Part shown: positions 8,319 to 16,780 of the stretch, piece by piece
Layout: each line of letters opens with the position of its first letter
Position numbering within the stretch: the stretch's first letter is position 1
Assembly (NCBI RefSeq): GCF_001482285.1
Contig: NZ_LOEP01000032.1
Location: 224,141-288,140, forward strand
Direction: 5' to 3'
From: Haloferax sp. Q22
GTDB taxonomy: Archaea; Halobacteriota; Halobacteria; Halobacteriales; Haloferacaceae
DNA length: 64,000 nucleotides
Notes under the pieces: generated by a model
The model's database searches: none
What the model saw: only the letters and a program-made list of their open reading frames with translations
Told to the model about the DNA's origin: nothing
Made by a program: the position numbers and the translations under genes

Positions 8319-9016
8319 GTAGCGAACAGAAACCATTCGTCACTGACGATACACAGGTACAGACCGAGACTCGCGACGCCCGGATGGCGGGGGCGGACGA
8401 CCGGTTCAACTCGAAGCTTCGGGAGGCGTTCGGCTCGTCACCGTTCATCCTCACGAAGTTCGACAAGTTCATGAACTGGGTCCGCGGGTCCTCGATGTTC
8501 ATGCTGCAGTTCGGTATCGCGTGCTGCAGCATCGAGATGATGCACACCTACGCGATCAAGCACGACCTGGACCGATTCGCGGCGGGTGTGCCGCGTGCGT
8601 CGCCGCGACAGGCCGACGTGATTATCGTGCCGGGGACGATCGTTTCGAAGTTCGCCCCGCGCATGAAGCGCGTCTACGACCAGATGCCCGAGCCGAAGTT
8701 CGTCGTCGGTATGGGGTCGTGTACGATTTCCGGCGGCCCGTTCCAGGAGGGCTACAACGTTATCAAGGGCGCAGAAGAGGTCATCCCGGTGGACATCCAC
8801 ATCCCCGGCTGCCCGCCGCGCCCGGAAGCGCTCATCTACGGTATCGCGAAGCTCCAAGAGCGCATCGCGAACGGCGAGTCCAGTCCGGTGACGGTCAAGC
8901 CGTACGAACTGGAGCAGTTCGGCGACCTCGAGCGCGACGAAATCGTCGACAAACTCGCCGCGCAGATCGACGAGGACGACCTCGTTATGCGGTACAACTG
9001 GGCTGATTCGCCATGA
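8315..9016 (+). CDS. nuoB: Complex I subunit B (cluster N2 protein)
   Basis: Carries iron-sulfur cluster N2, the final electron donor to quinone, at the junction of peripheral and membrane arms. It has 233 aa. Seen: the tandem cysteines in GIACCSIEMMH (about residue 70), VGMGSCTISGGPF (about 136) and HIPGCPPRPEALIYG (about 165), which are the four N2 ligands. An N-terminal acidic tail of about 40 residues is halophile-type. It overlaps nuoA and nuoCD by 4 nt each, so translation is probably coupled. Confidence 0.97.
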   Translation: MSSEQKPFVTDDTQVQTETRDARMAGADDRFNSKLREAFGSSPFILTKFDKFMNWVRGSSMFMLQFGIACCSIEMMHTYAIKHDLDRFAAGVPRASPRQADVIIVPGTIVSKFAPRMKRVYDQMPEPKFVVGMGSCTISGGPFQEGYNVIKGAEEVIPVDIHIPGCPPRPEALIYGIAKLQERIANGESSPVTVKPYELEQFGDLERDEIVDKLAAQIDEDDLVMRYNWADSP

Positions 9017-10686
9017 GTCTCGAAGAGCAACAGTCCGACGAACCCGCGGAACTCGAATCGGGCGTCAGCCGCGGCGACGAACTCGCCGACCTGCTCGGCG
9101 ACCTCGTCGTCGGCCGCGAAGAGCACATGAACGCGCCCGGCCTCGTCATCCGTCCCGACGAGGTCCAAGACGCGCTGTTCAAGCTCCGCGACGAGGCCGG
9201 CTTCGACCACCTCTCGTGTGTGACCGCACAGGAGTACGAGGACCGCTACGAGTCGATCTACCACCTGACGAAGTTCGACGACCGGACCGACGAGGTCTCG
9301 GTCGTCGTGCCTACGTCGAAGGACAACCCGGTCAGTCAGTCCGCCGAACCGGTGTTCCGGACGGCCGACTGGCACGAGCGAGAGGCGTACGACCTCGTCG
9401 GCATCCAGTACGAAGACCACCCGGACCTGCGCCGCATCCTCCTGCCCGAGACGTGGCAGGGCCATCCGCTCGGGCTGGACTACGACCAGGACCGCCCGCA
9501 GATCGCGACGCTCCGCGAGCACGCGAATCCGCTCGAAGAGGACCACCGCGCCGGGGACAGCAACACGATGTACATCAACATCGGACCCCACCACCCGGCG
9601 ACCCACGGCGTGCTGCACGTCGAGACGGTCGTCGACGGCGAACAGGTCGTCGACCTCGAATCCGACATCGGCTACCTCCACCGCTGCGAGGAGCAGATGT
9701 GTCAGCAGGGGACCTACCGGCACCAGATTATGCCGTACCCCGACCGCTGGGACTACATCTCGGCCGGTCTCCTGAACGAGTGGGCCTACGCCCGCACCGC
9801 GGAGGACCTCGCGGATATCGAGGTTCCCGAGTACGCCCAGATCATCCGGACGATGAGCGCGGAACTGTGCCGCATCGCGTCGCACATGATCGCGCTCGGT
9901 ACGTTCGCGCTGGACGTGTACGGCGACTTCACGGCCATCTTCATGTACGCCATGCGGGACCGTGAAATCGTCCAGAACATCCTCGAAGACCTCACCGGTC
10001 AGCGCATGATGTTCAACTACTTCCGGCTCGGCGGGGTCGTCTGGGACCTCCCCGAACCCCGCGAGGAGTTCTTCGAGAAGATTCGTGACTTCCTCGACGG
10101 ACTGCCGCAGGCTCTCGAGGAGTACCACGACATGATTACCTCGAACGAGATTCTGCAGGCCCGTACGGTCGGTACGGGCGTCCTGCCGCCGGAAGTCGCA
10201 AAGAGCTACGGCGCGACCGGACCGGTCGCTCGCGGCTCCGGCATCGACTACGACCTCCGCCGCGACGACTCCTACGGTTACTACGACGAACTCGACTGGG
10301 ACGTCGTCGTCGAGGACGGTTGCGACAACTTCTCGCGCCTGCTCGTGCGTATGCGCGAGGTCGAGGAGTCGGCCAAGATCATCCAGCAGTGTGTCGACCT
10401 GCTCGAAGACTGGCCCGAAGACGAGCGGAACATCCAGGCCAACGTTCCGCGCACCCTCAAGCCCGAAGAGGACACGGAAATCTACCGCGCCGTCGAAGGC
10501 GCGAAGGGCGAACTCGGCATCTACATTCGCGCCGACGGCACCGACAAGCCGGCCCGCTTCAAGATTCGCAGTCCGTGCTTCTCGAACCTGCAGACGCTCC
10601 CCGAGATGTCCGAGGGTGAGTACATCCCCGACATGATTGCCTCGCTCGGCAGTCTCGACATCGTTCTCGGAGAGGTGGACCGGTAA
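9013..10686 (+). CDS. nuoCD: Complex I fused subunits C and D
   Basis: Single 557-aa polypeptide joining NuoC (about residues 20-175; motif WHEREAYDLVGIQYEDHPDLRRILLPETW) to NuoD (about 180-557). Seen in the NuoD part: the quinone-site loop NIGPHHPATHGVLH with its conserved His pair, YLHRCEEQMC, and the C-terminal ASLGSLDIVLGEVDR ending with the usual Asp-Arg. NuoC-NuoD fusions are also known in enterobacteria and some other prokaryotes. It sits in the peripheral arm with NuoB and NuoI. Its stop overlaps the nuoH start by one base (TAATG). Confidence 0.97.
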   Translation: MSLEEQQSDEPAELESGVSRGDELADLLGDLVVGREEHMNAPGLVIRPDEVQDALFKLRDEAGFDHLSCVTAQEYEDRYESIYHLTKFDDRTDEVSVVVPTSKDNPVSQSAEPVFRTADWHEREAYDLVGIQYEDHPDLRRILLPETWQGHPLGLDYDQDRPQIATLREHANPLEEDHRAGDSNTMYINIGPHHPATHGVLHVETVVDGEQVVDLESDIGYLHRCEEQMCQQGTYRHQIMPYPDRWDYISAGLLNEWAYARTAEDLADIEVPEYAQIIRTMSAELCRIASHMIALGTFALDVYGDFTAIFMYAMRDREIVQNILEDLTGQRMMFNYFRLGGVVWDLPEPREEFFEKIRDFLDGLPQALEEYHDMITSNEILQARTVGTGVLPPEVAKSYGATGPVARGSGIDYDLRRDDSYGYYDELDWDVVVEDGCDNFSRLLVRMREVEESAKIIQQCVDLLEDWPEDERNIQANVPRTLKPEEDTEIYRAVEGAKGELGIYIRADGTDKPARFKIRSPCFSNLQTLPEMSEGEYIPDMIASLGSLDIVLGEVDR

Positions 10687-11735
10687 TGAGTCTGCAAGCG
10701 GTCCTTCCGGACACGATCAGCGGCCTCCTCGGCCTCGAAGGCGTCCTCGGGGACGTTGTCGGCGGACTCGTCGGCGCGTTCCTCGTCGCCAACATCATGC
10801 TCATCATGACGGCGTTCGCCGGGCCGTGGGCCAAACGGAAGATTACGGCCGCCTTCGGTGACCGTATCGCGGTCAACCGAATCGGTCCGTTCGGTCTCTT
10901 GACCATCGTCACGGACGCAGTCCGTCTGCTGTCGAAGGAGCTCATCGTTCCCGAGGGCGTCGACCGTCCCGCGTGGGACCTCGCGCCGATAGTCATTCCC
11001 TTCTCTGCGTTGCTCGGATTCGCCGTCATCCCGATGGGTAACGGCATCCAGCTCGCGGACCCCGAAACCGGCCTCGCGTTCGCCTTCGCCGCGGCGTCTA
11101 TCGCCTCGCTTGGCATCGTCATGACCGGCTACGCGTCGAACAACAAGTTCTCGCTCATCGGTGCGCTCCGTGCCGTCGCGGCGAACATCGCCTACGAGAT
11201 TCCGCTCGTCGTCACGGCGGCCTCGGTCGTCATCTTCGCCGGCTCGCTCCGCATGAGCGAAATCGTCGCCGTGCAGGCCGAGCCGCTGCTTTCGGTCGCG
11301 GGCGTGACGATTCCGACGTGGTTCGCGTTCGTGAACCCCTTCGCGTTCGCGCTGTTCATCATCGCGAACCTCGCGGAGGTCGGCCGCAACCCGTTCGACA
11401 TCCCCGAAGCGCCGACCGAGATTGTCGCCGGGTACCAGACCGAGTACTCCTCGGTCTACTTCGTGCTCATCTACCTCGGTGAGTTCATTCACATTTTCCT
11501 CGGCGGCGCTATCGCGGCGACCCTGTTCCTCGGCGGTCCGGCGGGCCCGGTCCTGCCCGGATTCGTCTGGTTCACCATCAAAATCTGGGCGTTCTTCCTG
11601 TTCACCCAGTGGGCGCGCTCCGCGGTTCCGCGCCTTCGCGTCGATCAGTTCCTCGAAATCGGTTGGAAGGGGATGCTCGTGCTCTCCTTCGCCAACCTGG
11701 TTCTCACGGCCATCATCGTGGGGGTGATTGTATGA
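10686..11735 (+). CDS. nuoH: Complex I membrane subunit H
   Basis: Eight-helix membrane subunit of 349 aa that forms most of the quinone-binding chamber. Seen: GPFGLLTIVTDAVRLLSKELIVP (the family's GPxGLLQPxADxxKLxxKE equivalent, about residue 60), VAANIAYEIPLV, the acidic E-channel motif AEVGRNPFDIPEAPTEIVAGYQTEYSS split over residues about 223-250, and the last helices from about 260. The conserved AE-RxPFDxxEaExExVxGy signature is well kept. It overlaps nuoI by ATGA. Confidence 0.96.
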   Translation: MSLQAVLPDTISGLLGLEGVLGDVVGGLVGAFLVANIMLIMTAFAGPWAKRKITAAFGDRIAVNRIGPFGLLTIVTDAVRLLSKELIVPEGVDRPAWDLAPIVIPFSALLGFAVIPMGNGIQLADPETGLAFAFAAASIASLGIVMTGYASNNKFSLIGALRAVAANIAYEIPLVVTAASVVIFAGSLRMSEIVAVQAEPLLSVAGVTIPTWFAFVNPFAFALFIIANLAEVGRNPFDIPEAPTEIVAGYQTEYSSVYFVLIYLGEFIHIFLGGAIAATLFLGGPAGPVLPGFVWFTIKIWAFFLFTQWARSAVPRLRVDQFLEIGWKGMLVLSFANLVLTAIIVGVIV

Positions 11736-12193
11736 TCGGAATCCTCAAAGGCATGGCAGTGACGCTGAAGCACGCGCTCGACGGGCAGACGTTCACGGTC
11801 GAGTACCCCGAGACCGCGCCCGAAGTGAGCCCGCGTTTCCGCGGCGTCCACAAGTTCAGCCAAGAGCGGTGTATCTGGTGCCGTCAGTGTGAGAACGTCT
11901 GTCCGAACGACACGATTCAGATCGTTCAGGACGACCAGCGCAACGGCGAGCAGTACAACCTCCACATCGGCCAGTGTATCTACTGCCGACTCTGCGAGGA
12001 GGTCTGTCCCGTCGACGCCATCCTACTCACGCAGAACTTCGAGTTCACGGCGGACACCAAGAACGACTTCGTCTACAACAAAGAACAGCTCAAGAACGTC
12101 CCGTGGTACAAGGACATCGACCCGCTCAACTCCCGCAACCCCGACCGCAACGCGTGGATCGGCGAGGGCGAAGGAGAGGTCGACTACCAGTAA
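11732..12193 (+). CDS. nuoI: Complex I ferredoxin-type subunit I
   Basis: Peripheral-arm protein with two [4Fe-4S] clusters (N6a, N6b) that passes electrons to NuoB. Starting at the ATG overlapping the nuoH stop gives 153 aa; longer upstream frames run inside nuoH and are rejected. Seen: two CxxCxxCxxxCP motifs, Cys47/50/53/57 and Cys82/85/88/92. The spacing is normal. The C-terminus is acidic. In this organism group the upstream electron donor is not NADH via NuoEFG, since those subunits are absent from the operon. Confidence 0.96.
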   Translation: MIGILKGMAVTLKHALDGQTFTVEYPETAPEVSPRFRGVHKFSQERCIWCRQCENVCPNDTIQIVQDDQRNGEQYNLHIGQCIYCRLCEEVCPVDAILLTQNFEFTADTKNDFVYNKEQLKNVPWYKDIDPLNSRNPDRNAWIGEGEGEVDYQ

Positions 12194-12194
12194 C

Positions 12195-12251
12195 ATGACC
12201 GCGAGTGAATCGTTCGAGTCCCGTCAGCCCGCGTCCGCTACCGGACGCTGA
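12195..12251 (+). CDS. Possible 18-aa micro-ORF between nuoI and nuoJ1
   Basis: ATG two bases after the nuoI stop opens an 18-codon frame (MTASESFESRQPASATGR) that ends in TGA inside the 105-bp nuoI-nuoJ1 gap. Its start could be reached by reinitiation from nuoI. The peptide is polar and Ser-rich with no recognised motif. It may be a remnant, a leader peptide for nuoJ1, or chance. It is listed because the rest of the operon is so tightly packed. Confidence 0.2.
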   Translation: MTASESFESRQPASATGR

Positions 12252-12298
12252 GGACGTTCTCGAAATGTTCAAAGGAATATCTCAAGGAGACATACACA

Positions 12299-12559
12299 AT
12301 GGTTTATGAAACCATCGCGTTCGCGCTGTTCGCCCTCATTACCGTGGGCTGCAGCCTGGGCGTCGTCCTCGTGCGGGACATCTGGCATTCCGCACTCCTG
12401 CTCGGGGGCGCGCTCTTGAGCGTCGCGGTGCATTACGTGATGTTGCAGGCGGAGTTCCTCGCCGCCATGCAAGTCCTCGTCTACGTCGGCGGGGTACTGA
12501 TTCTCATCACGTTCGCCGTGATGCTGACGCGTATCAATCCGGAGGTGAGTAGTACATGA
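12299..12559 (+). CDS. nuoJ1: Complex I subunit J, N-terminal half
   Basis: An 86-aa membrane protein equal to the first three helices of bacterial NuoJ (ND6). Seen: AFALFALITVGCSLGVVLVRDIWHSALLL and the conserved third helix with AEFLAAMQVLVYVGGVLILITFAVML, which holds the family's YxGAixVLxxF-like pi-bulge signature. The protein then stops where bacterial NuoJ continues. An AAGGAGA sequence 9 nt before the ATG is a clear Shine-Dalgarno, as expected for a gene after a 105-bp gap. The stop overlaps nuoJ2 (ATGA). Confidence 0.93.
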   Translation: MVYETIAFALFALITVGCSLGVVLVRDIWHSALLLGGALLSVAVHYVMLQAEFLAAMQVLVYVGGVLILITFAVMLTRINPEVSST

Positions 12560-12927
12560 CAACCAAACCGCAGCTGAAACTCGGTTCGCACCTCGTGCCC
12601 GGACTCGCTGCCGTCGCGCTGTTCGTCGTGATGGCGGTCGTGTTCCTCGGTGCGTCGTTCCCGAACCCACAGGGGTTCGCAGAGGGAGCAAACATCACCG
12701 CGAGCATCGGATATTCGATGTTCAACCTCGACTTCGGGGACGTCACCGGGGAAAGCTTCCTCGTCGCGTTCATCGTCATCGCGGTGACGCTCGACGTCGC
12801 TCTTGACGGTGCCATCCACCTCGCGAGGCGCGAAGAGAGCGGTCAGATGCGGACCATCCTGACCGACGGCGGCCGCGAGCTCAAGCGAACGTTGCTCGAC
12901 AGCGACGATGAGGAGGGAGACCACTGA
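12556..12927 (+). CDS. nuoJ2: Complex I subunit J, C-terminal half
   Basis: Second half of a split NuoJ, 123 aa with two predicted helices (about residues 15-35 and 68-88) and a charged cytoplasmic tail. It overlaps nuoJ1 and nuoK, and its position between J1 and K is the main evidence, since the C-terminal half of NuoJ is weakly conserved in all organisms. GGAGGGAGA near its end probably serves as ribosome binding site for nuoK. Confidence 0.85.
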   Translation: MTTKPQLKLGSHLVPGLAAVALFVVMAVVFLGASFPNPQGFAEGANITASIGYSMFNLDFGDVTGESFLVAFIVIAVTLDVALDGAIHLARREESGQMRTILTDGGRELKRTLLDSDDEEGDH

Positions 12928-13229
12928 TGGTTCCCCCGCAATACTATCTGCTGCTGTCGGCAGCCGTGTTCTGTATCGGCATCTTCGGCCTCTTGACTCG
13001 ACGGAACGCGCTGTTGTTCCTGATGTCGGTCGAACTGATGCTGAACGCCGCGAACATCAACCTCGTCGCGTTCTCCTACTACTGGGGCAACGTGACGGGC
13101 CAGACGTTCACCCTGTTCACGCTGGCGCTCGCCGCCGCCGAGGTGGCGGTCGGTATCGGCATCATCCTCGTACTGTACCGCAACTTCGACGGCGTGGACG
13201 TGACTAACGCGACCACGATGAGGTGGTAA
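12927..13229 (+). CDS. nuoK: Complex I subunit K
   Basis: Three-helix membrane subunit of 100 aa (ND4L/MrpC fold). Seen: LFCIGIFGLLTRRNALLFLMSVELMLNAANINLVAFS with the conserved Glu of helix 2 (SVELMLNA, about residue 36), and the second Glu in ALAAAEVAVGIGIIL (about residue 72). Both glutamates belong to the proton-translocating E-channel. It overlaps nuoJ2 by two bases (TGATG). Confidence 0.96.
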   Translation: MVPPQYYLLLSAAVFCIGIFGLLTRRNALLFLMSVELMLNAANINLVAFSYYWGNVTGQTFTLFTLALAAAEVAVGIGIILVLYRNFDGVDVTNATTMRW

Positions 13230-13232
13230 TCT

Positions 13233-15254
13233 ATGGCAGGTATCTTAGACTTCGCTCCGGCCATCGTCCTCCTCCCGTTCCTCTCGTTCCTGATCGCGCT
13301 CGGGGCGGGACGGTACATGCCGAAGGGAGGGGCGCTGGCGGGTATCGGCGCGACGGCGGGCTCGTTCGTCCTGTCGATCGCGACGTTCTTCGCCGTCAGC
13401 GGCGGACAGACTTACAACCAAACGATTTACACGTGGGCGGAGGGCCTCGACGCCATCAACCTGACGTTCGGTCTACTCATCGACCCGCTTTCGTCGATGA
13501 TGCTCGTCATCGTGACGCTCGTCGCGCTCCTCGTCCACATCTTCAGCCTCGGCTACATGAACGACGAGGGCGAGACTGGTCTCCCGCGCTACTACGCCGG
13601 GCTCGGCCTGTTCACCGCCTCCATGCTCGGGTTCGTCGTCGCCGACAACCTGCTCATGGCGTTCATGTTCTTCGAGCTGGTGGGCCTGTGTTCCTACCTG
13701 CTCATCGGCTTCCACTTCCGGCAGGACGGCCCGCCGAGTGCCGCGAAGAAGGCGTTCCTCGTCACCCGCTTCGGTGACTACTTCTTCCTCATCGGCGTCG
13801 TCGCGGTGTTCGCGACGTTCGGCTCCGCCGCCTTCGCCGGCCCGGACGCCTTCCCGGTTCTCGCCGAGGAAGCGCTCAACGGCGAACACTCGGTCAACAC
13901 GTTCCTCGGTATGGGAGAACAGGCGTGGTTCACCGTCGTCGGCCTCCTCGTTCTCGGGGGCGTCGTCGGGAAGTCCGCACAGTTCCCTCTGCACACGTGG
14001 CTCCCGGACGCGATGGAAGGTCCGACGCCCGTCTCCGCGCTCATCCACGCAGCGACGATGGTCGCGGCCGGTGTCTACCTCGTCGCCCGGATGTACGGGT
14101 TCTACGTGCTGACGCCGACGACGCTCGCCATCATCGCCCTCATCGGGGGCTTCACCGCCCTCTTTGCGGCGACCATGGGCGTCGTCAAGAAAGAAATCAA
14201 GCAGGTGCTCGCGTACTCGACTATCAGCCAGTACGGCTACATGATGCTCGGCCTCGGTGCCGGTGGCTACGTCGCGGCGACGTTCCACCTCATGACGCAC
14301 GCCTTCTTCAAGGCGCTGCTGTTCCTGGGTGCCGGTTCGGTCATCATCGCGATGCACCACAACGAGAACATGTGGGACATGGGCGGTCTGAAAGACAAGA
14401 TGCCCGTGACCTACTACGCGTTCCTCTCCGGGTCGCTCGCCCTCGCGGGCATCGTCCCGTTCGCAGGCTTCTGGTCGAAAGACGAGGTCCTCTACGAGAC
14501 GCTTATTCACGGCCTCGGTGGCAGTCCGATTCTGCTCGCTGCGTACGCGATGGGCCTGCTCGCCGTGTTCTTCACGGGGTTCTACACCTTCCGGATGGTG
14601 TTCCTCACCTTCCACGGCGAGCCACGGTCCGGAACGGCGCGTGACCCCCACGGCGTTCGCTGGAACGTCAAGGGTCCGCTCGCCGTTCTCGGCGTGCTCG
14701 CCGCGACGACCGGGCTCGTCAACATGGTCCCGGTCGAGAAGCTCTTCGGCATCAAGGGAATCGACTTCCTGCACCAGTTCCTCGACGGAAGCTTCAGCTC
14801 GCTGAACGCGCACCACTACGCCGAACTCATCCCGTACAGTTCGGGCTACATCGGCGGCGAGGCCGGAACGGTCGCTATCGGTGCGGCCGTCTCGCTCGGC
14901 TTCGCGCTCGGCGGTGCCGCGCTCGCACACGTGCTGTACAACGTCCCCGAGCCCGTCGAACACACGGACAAGCTCGGGAGCATCAAGACCGTACTGTACA
15001 ACAACTACTACCAGGACGAGTACCAGGTCTGGATCGCGACCGGCGTCGTCCAGCCCATCTCGCGCGTCCTCGATAAGTTCGACCAGGGTATCGTCGACGG
15101 CGTCGTCAACGGTATCTCCAGCGTGAGCCTGTTCGCTGGCGGTCGCGTCAAGCGCATTCAGACCGGTGTGGTGAGCAACTACGTGGCGCTCCTCACGCTC
15201 GGTCTGACCGCGCTGCTTCTCGGTCTCGGCCTGCTCGGAGGTTGGTTCGCATGA
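13233..15254 (+). CDS. nuoL: Complex I antiporter-like subunit L
   Basis: Largest proton-pumping subunit, 673 aa, distal in the membrane arm. Seen: FVVADNLLMAFMFFELVGLCSYLLIGF (conserved Glu of helix 5, about residue 150), the LPDAMEGPTPVSALIHAATMVAAGVYLVARM core (about 255-285), KKEIKQVLAYSTISQYGYMM (channel Lys and His region) and a C-terminal extension (about 480-673) holding the long lateral helix region. The length and motifs are normal for NuoL. Its stop overlaps the nuoM ATG. Confidence 0.97.
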   Translation: MAGILDFAPAIVLLPFLSFLIALGAGRYMPKGGALAGIGATAGSFVLSIATFFAVSGGQTYNQTIYTWAEGLDAINLTFGLLIDPLSSMMLVIVTLVALLVHIFSLGYMNDEGETGLPRYYAGLGLFTASMLGFVVADNLLMAFMFFELVGLCSYLLIGFHFRQDGPPSAAKKAFLVTRFGDYFFLIGVVAVFATFGSAAFAGPDAFPVLAEEALNGEHSVNTFLGMGEQAWFTVVGLLVLGGVVGKSAQFPLHTWLPDAMEGPTPVSALIHAATMVAAGVYLVARMYGFYVLTPTTLAIIALIGGFTALFAATMGVVKKEIKQVLAYSTISQYGYMMLGLGAGGYVAATFHLMTHAFFKALLFLGAGSVIIAMHHNENMWDMGGLKDKMPVTYYAFLSGSLALAGIVPFAGFWSKDEVLYETLIHGLGGSPILLAAYAMGLLAVFFTGFYTFRMVFLTFHGEPRSGTARDPHGVRWNVKGPLAVLGVLAATTGLVNMVPVEKLFGIKGIDFLHQFLDGSFSSLNAHHYAELIPYSSGYIGGEAGTVAIGAAVSLGFALGGAALAHVLYNVPEPVEHTDKLGSIKTVLYNNYYQDEYQVWIATGVVQPISRVLDKFDQGIVDGVVNGISSVSLFAGGRVKRIQTGVVSNYVALLTLGLTALLLGLGLLGGWFA

Positions 15255-16780
15255 TAATCGAAGCGCTCATCGCAGTCACGTTCCTCGCCGCGCTGGTCAC
15301 CTTCGTCCTGCCGGACCGGTACGCCGGCAAGGCGGCCTTCGCGCTGAGTCTGGCTCCCGTCATCGGGAGCCTCTACATGTGGCAACAGTACGACGCGAGC
15401 GGGAACGCCTTACTCGGCGGGAACATCGCGTTCGAGACAGACGTCGTCTGGCTGCAACTCGGCCAGTACGACCTCCACTGGATGGTCGGCGTCGACGGCA
15501 TCAGTATGCCGCTCGTCGTCCTCACGACCATCCTCACCACGCTCGCTATCGTCAGCGCCTGGACGCCGATCGCGGAGCGTCAGTCCCAGTTCTTCGGGCT
15601 GATGCTCCTGATGGAGGCGAACCTGCTCGGCGTCTTCACGGCGCTCGACTTCTTCGTCTGGTTCGTCTTCTGGGAGGCCGTCCTCGTCCCGATGTACTTC
15701 CTCATCGGCGTCTGGGGCGGTCCCCGCCGCAAGTACGCGGCGATTAAGTTCTTCGTCTACACGAACATCGCGTCGCTCGTGATGTTCATCGGGTTCATCT
15801 CGCTGGTGTTCGGCCTCGGCGACTCGATTACGTCGCTGCGGTTGCCCGAGATTGCCCAAGCGTTGCAGGCCGGGCAGCTCGGAAGCTTCGCGGGACTGTC
15901 GGCCGGCGCGCTCGCGTCGGTCGCGTTCATCGCGATGTTCTTCGGGTTCGCGGTCAAGGTCCCGGTCGCCCCGCTTCACACGTGGCTGCCGGACGCACAC
16001 GTTGAGGCCCCCACGCCGGTGTCGGTCATGCTGGCGGGGGTCCTCCTGAAGATGGGTACGTACGCCCTGCTCCGGTTCAACTTCACGATGCTGCCGGAGA
16101 CGGCGCGCGCCTTCGCGCTGCCCATCGCCCTGCTCGCCGTCGCGAGCGTCATCTACGGCGCGCTTCTCGCGCTGGCACAGCAGGACCTCAAGCGTATCGT
16201 CGCGTACTCCTCTGTCTCGTCGATGGGGTACGTCATCCTCGGTCTCATCGCCTACACCACCTACGGCGTCGGCGGTGCGACCTTCCAGATGGTCGCCCAC
16301 GGCCTCATCTCCGGTCTGATGTTCATGGCCGTCGGCGTCATCTACAACACGACCCACACGCGCATGGTGTCAGACATGTCCGGTATCGCCGACCGGATGC
16401 CCGTCACGGCGGGCATCTTCGTCGCCGGTGCGTTCGGCTACATGGGCCTGCCGCTCATGGCCGGCTTCGCCGCGGAGTTCTTCATCTTCAAGGGCGCGTT
16501 CGAGTCCACGGTGATGGAGGCGATGCCGCTGTTTACCGGCGCCGCGATGTTCGGTATCGTCATCGTCGCCGGCTACCTGCTGTTCGCGATGCAGCGGACG
16601 CTGTTCGGACCCTTCCGGTTCGACGGCGACTACGACGTCACGGAGGCGCCGTTCCACGACGTCGCACCCCTCGCGGTGCTGCTGCTTCTCACCATCGTGC
16701 TCGGTGTCTCTCCGGACATCTTCTTCACGATGATTCAGGACGCGGTTAATCCGATTCTCGAACTGGGAGGTGCGTTCTAG
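15251..16780 (+). CDS. nuoM: Complex I antiporter-like subunit M
   Basis: Proton-pumping subunit of 509 aa with 13-14 helices. The ATG at 15251 overlaps the nuoL stop (ATGA) and is preferred to an in-frame TTG 9 nt earlier. Seen: FFVWFVFWEAVLVPMYFLIGVWGG (conserved Glu about residue 140), KVPVAPLHTWLPDAHVEAPTPVSVMLAGVLLKMG and QQDLKRIVAYSSVSSMGYVILG, all classic NuoM signatures including the channel Lys and His residues. nuoN follows directly without a spacer. Confidence 0.97.
   Translation: MIIEALIAVTFLAALVTFVLPDRYAGKAAFALSLAPVIGSLYMWQQYDASGNALLGGNIAFETDVVWLQLGQYDLHWMVGVDGISMPLVVLTTILTTLAIVSAWTPIAERQSQFFGLMLLMEANLLGVFTALDFFVWFVFWEAVLVPMYFLIGVWGGPRRKYAAIKFFVYTNIASLVMFIGFISLVFGLGDSITSLRLPEIAQALQAGQLGSFAGLSAGALASVAFIAMFFGFAVKVPVAPLHTWLPDAHVEAPTPVSVMLAGVLLKMGTYALLRFNFTMLPETARAFALPIALLAVASVIYGALLALAQQDLKRIVAYSSVSSMGYVILGLIAYTTYGVGGATFQMVAHGLISGLMFMAVGVIYNTTHTRMVSDMSGIADRMPVTAGIFVAGAFGYMGLPLMAGFAAEFFIFKGAFESTVMEAMPLFTGAAMFGIVIVAGYLLFAMQRTLFGPFRFDGDYDVTEAPFHDVAPLAVLLLLTIVLGVSPDIFFTMIQDAVNPILELGGAF

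Noticed and set aside
13473-14963. Open 496-aa minus-strand frame inside nuoL
   Set aside because: Antisense to nuoL with His/Arg/Glu-rich low-complexity composition; the sense strand has a full set of NuoL motifs.
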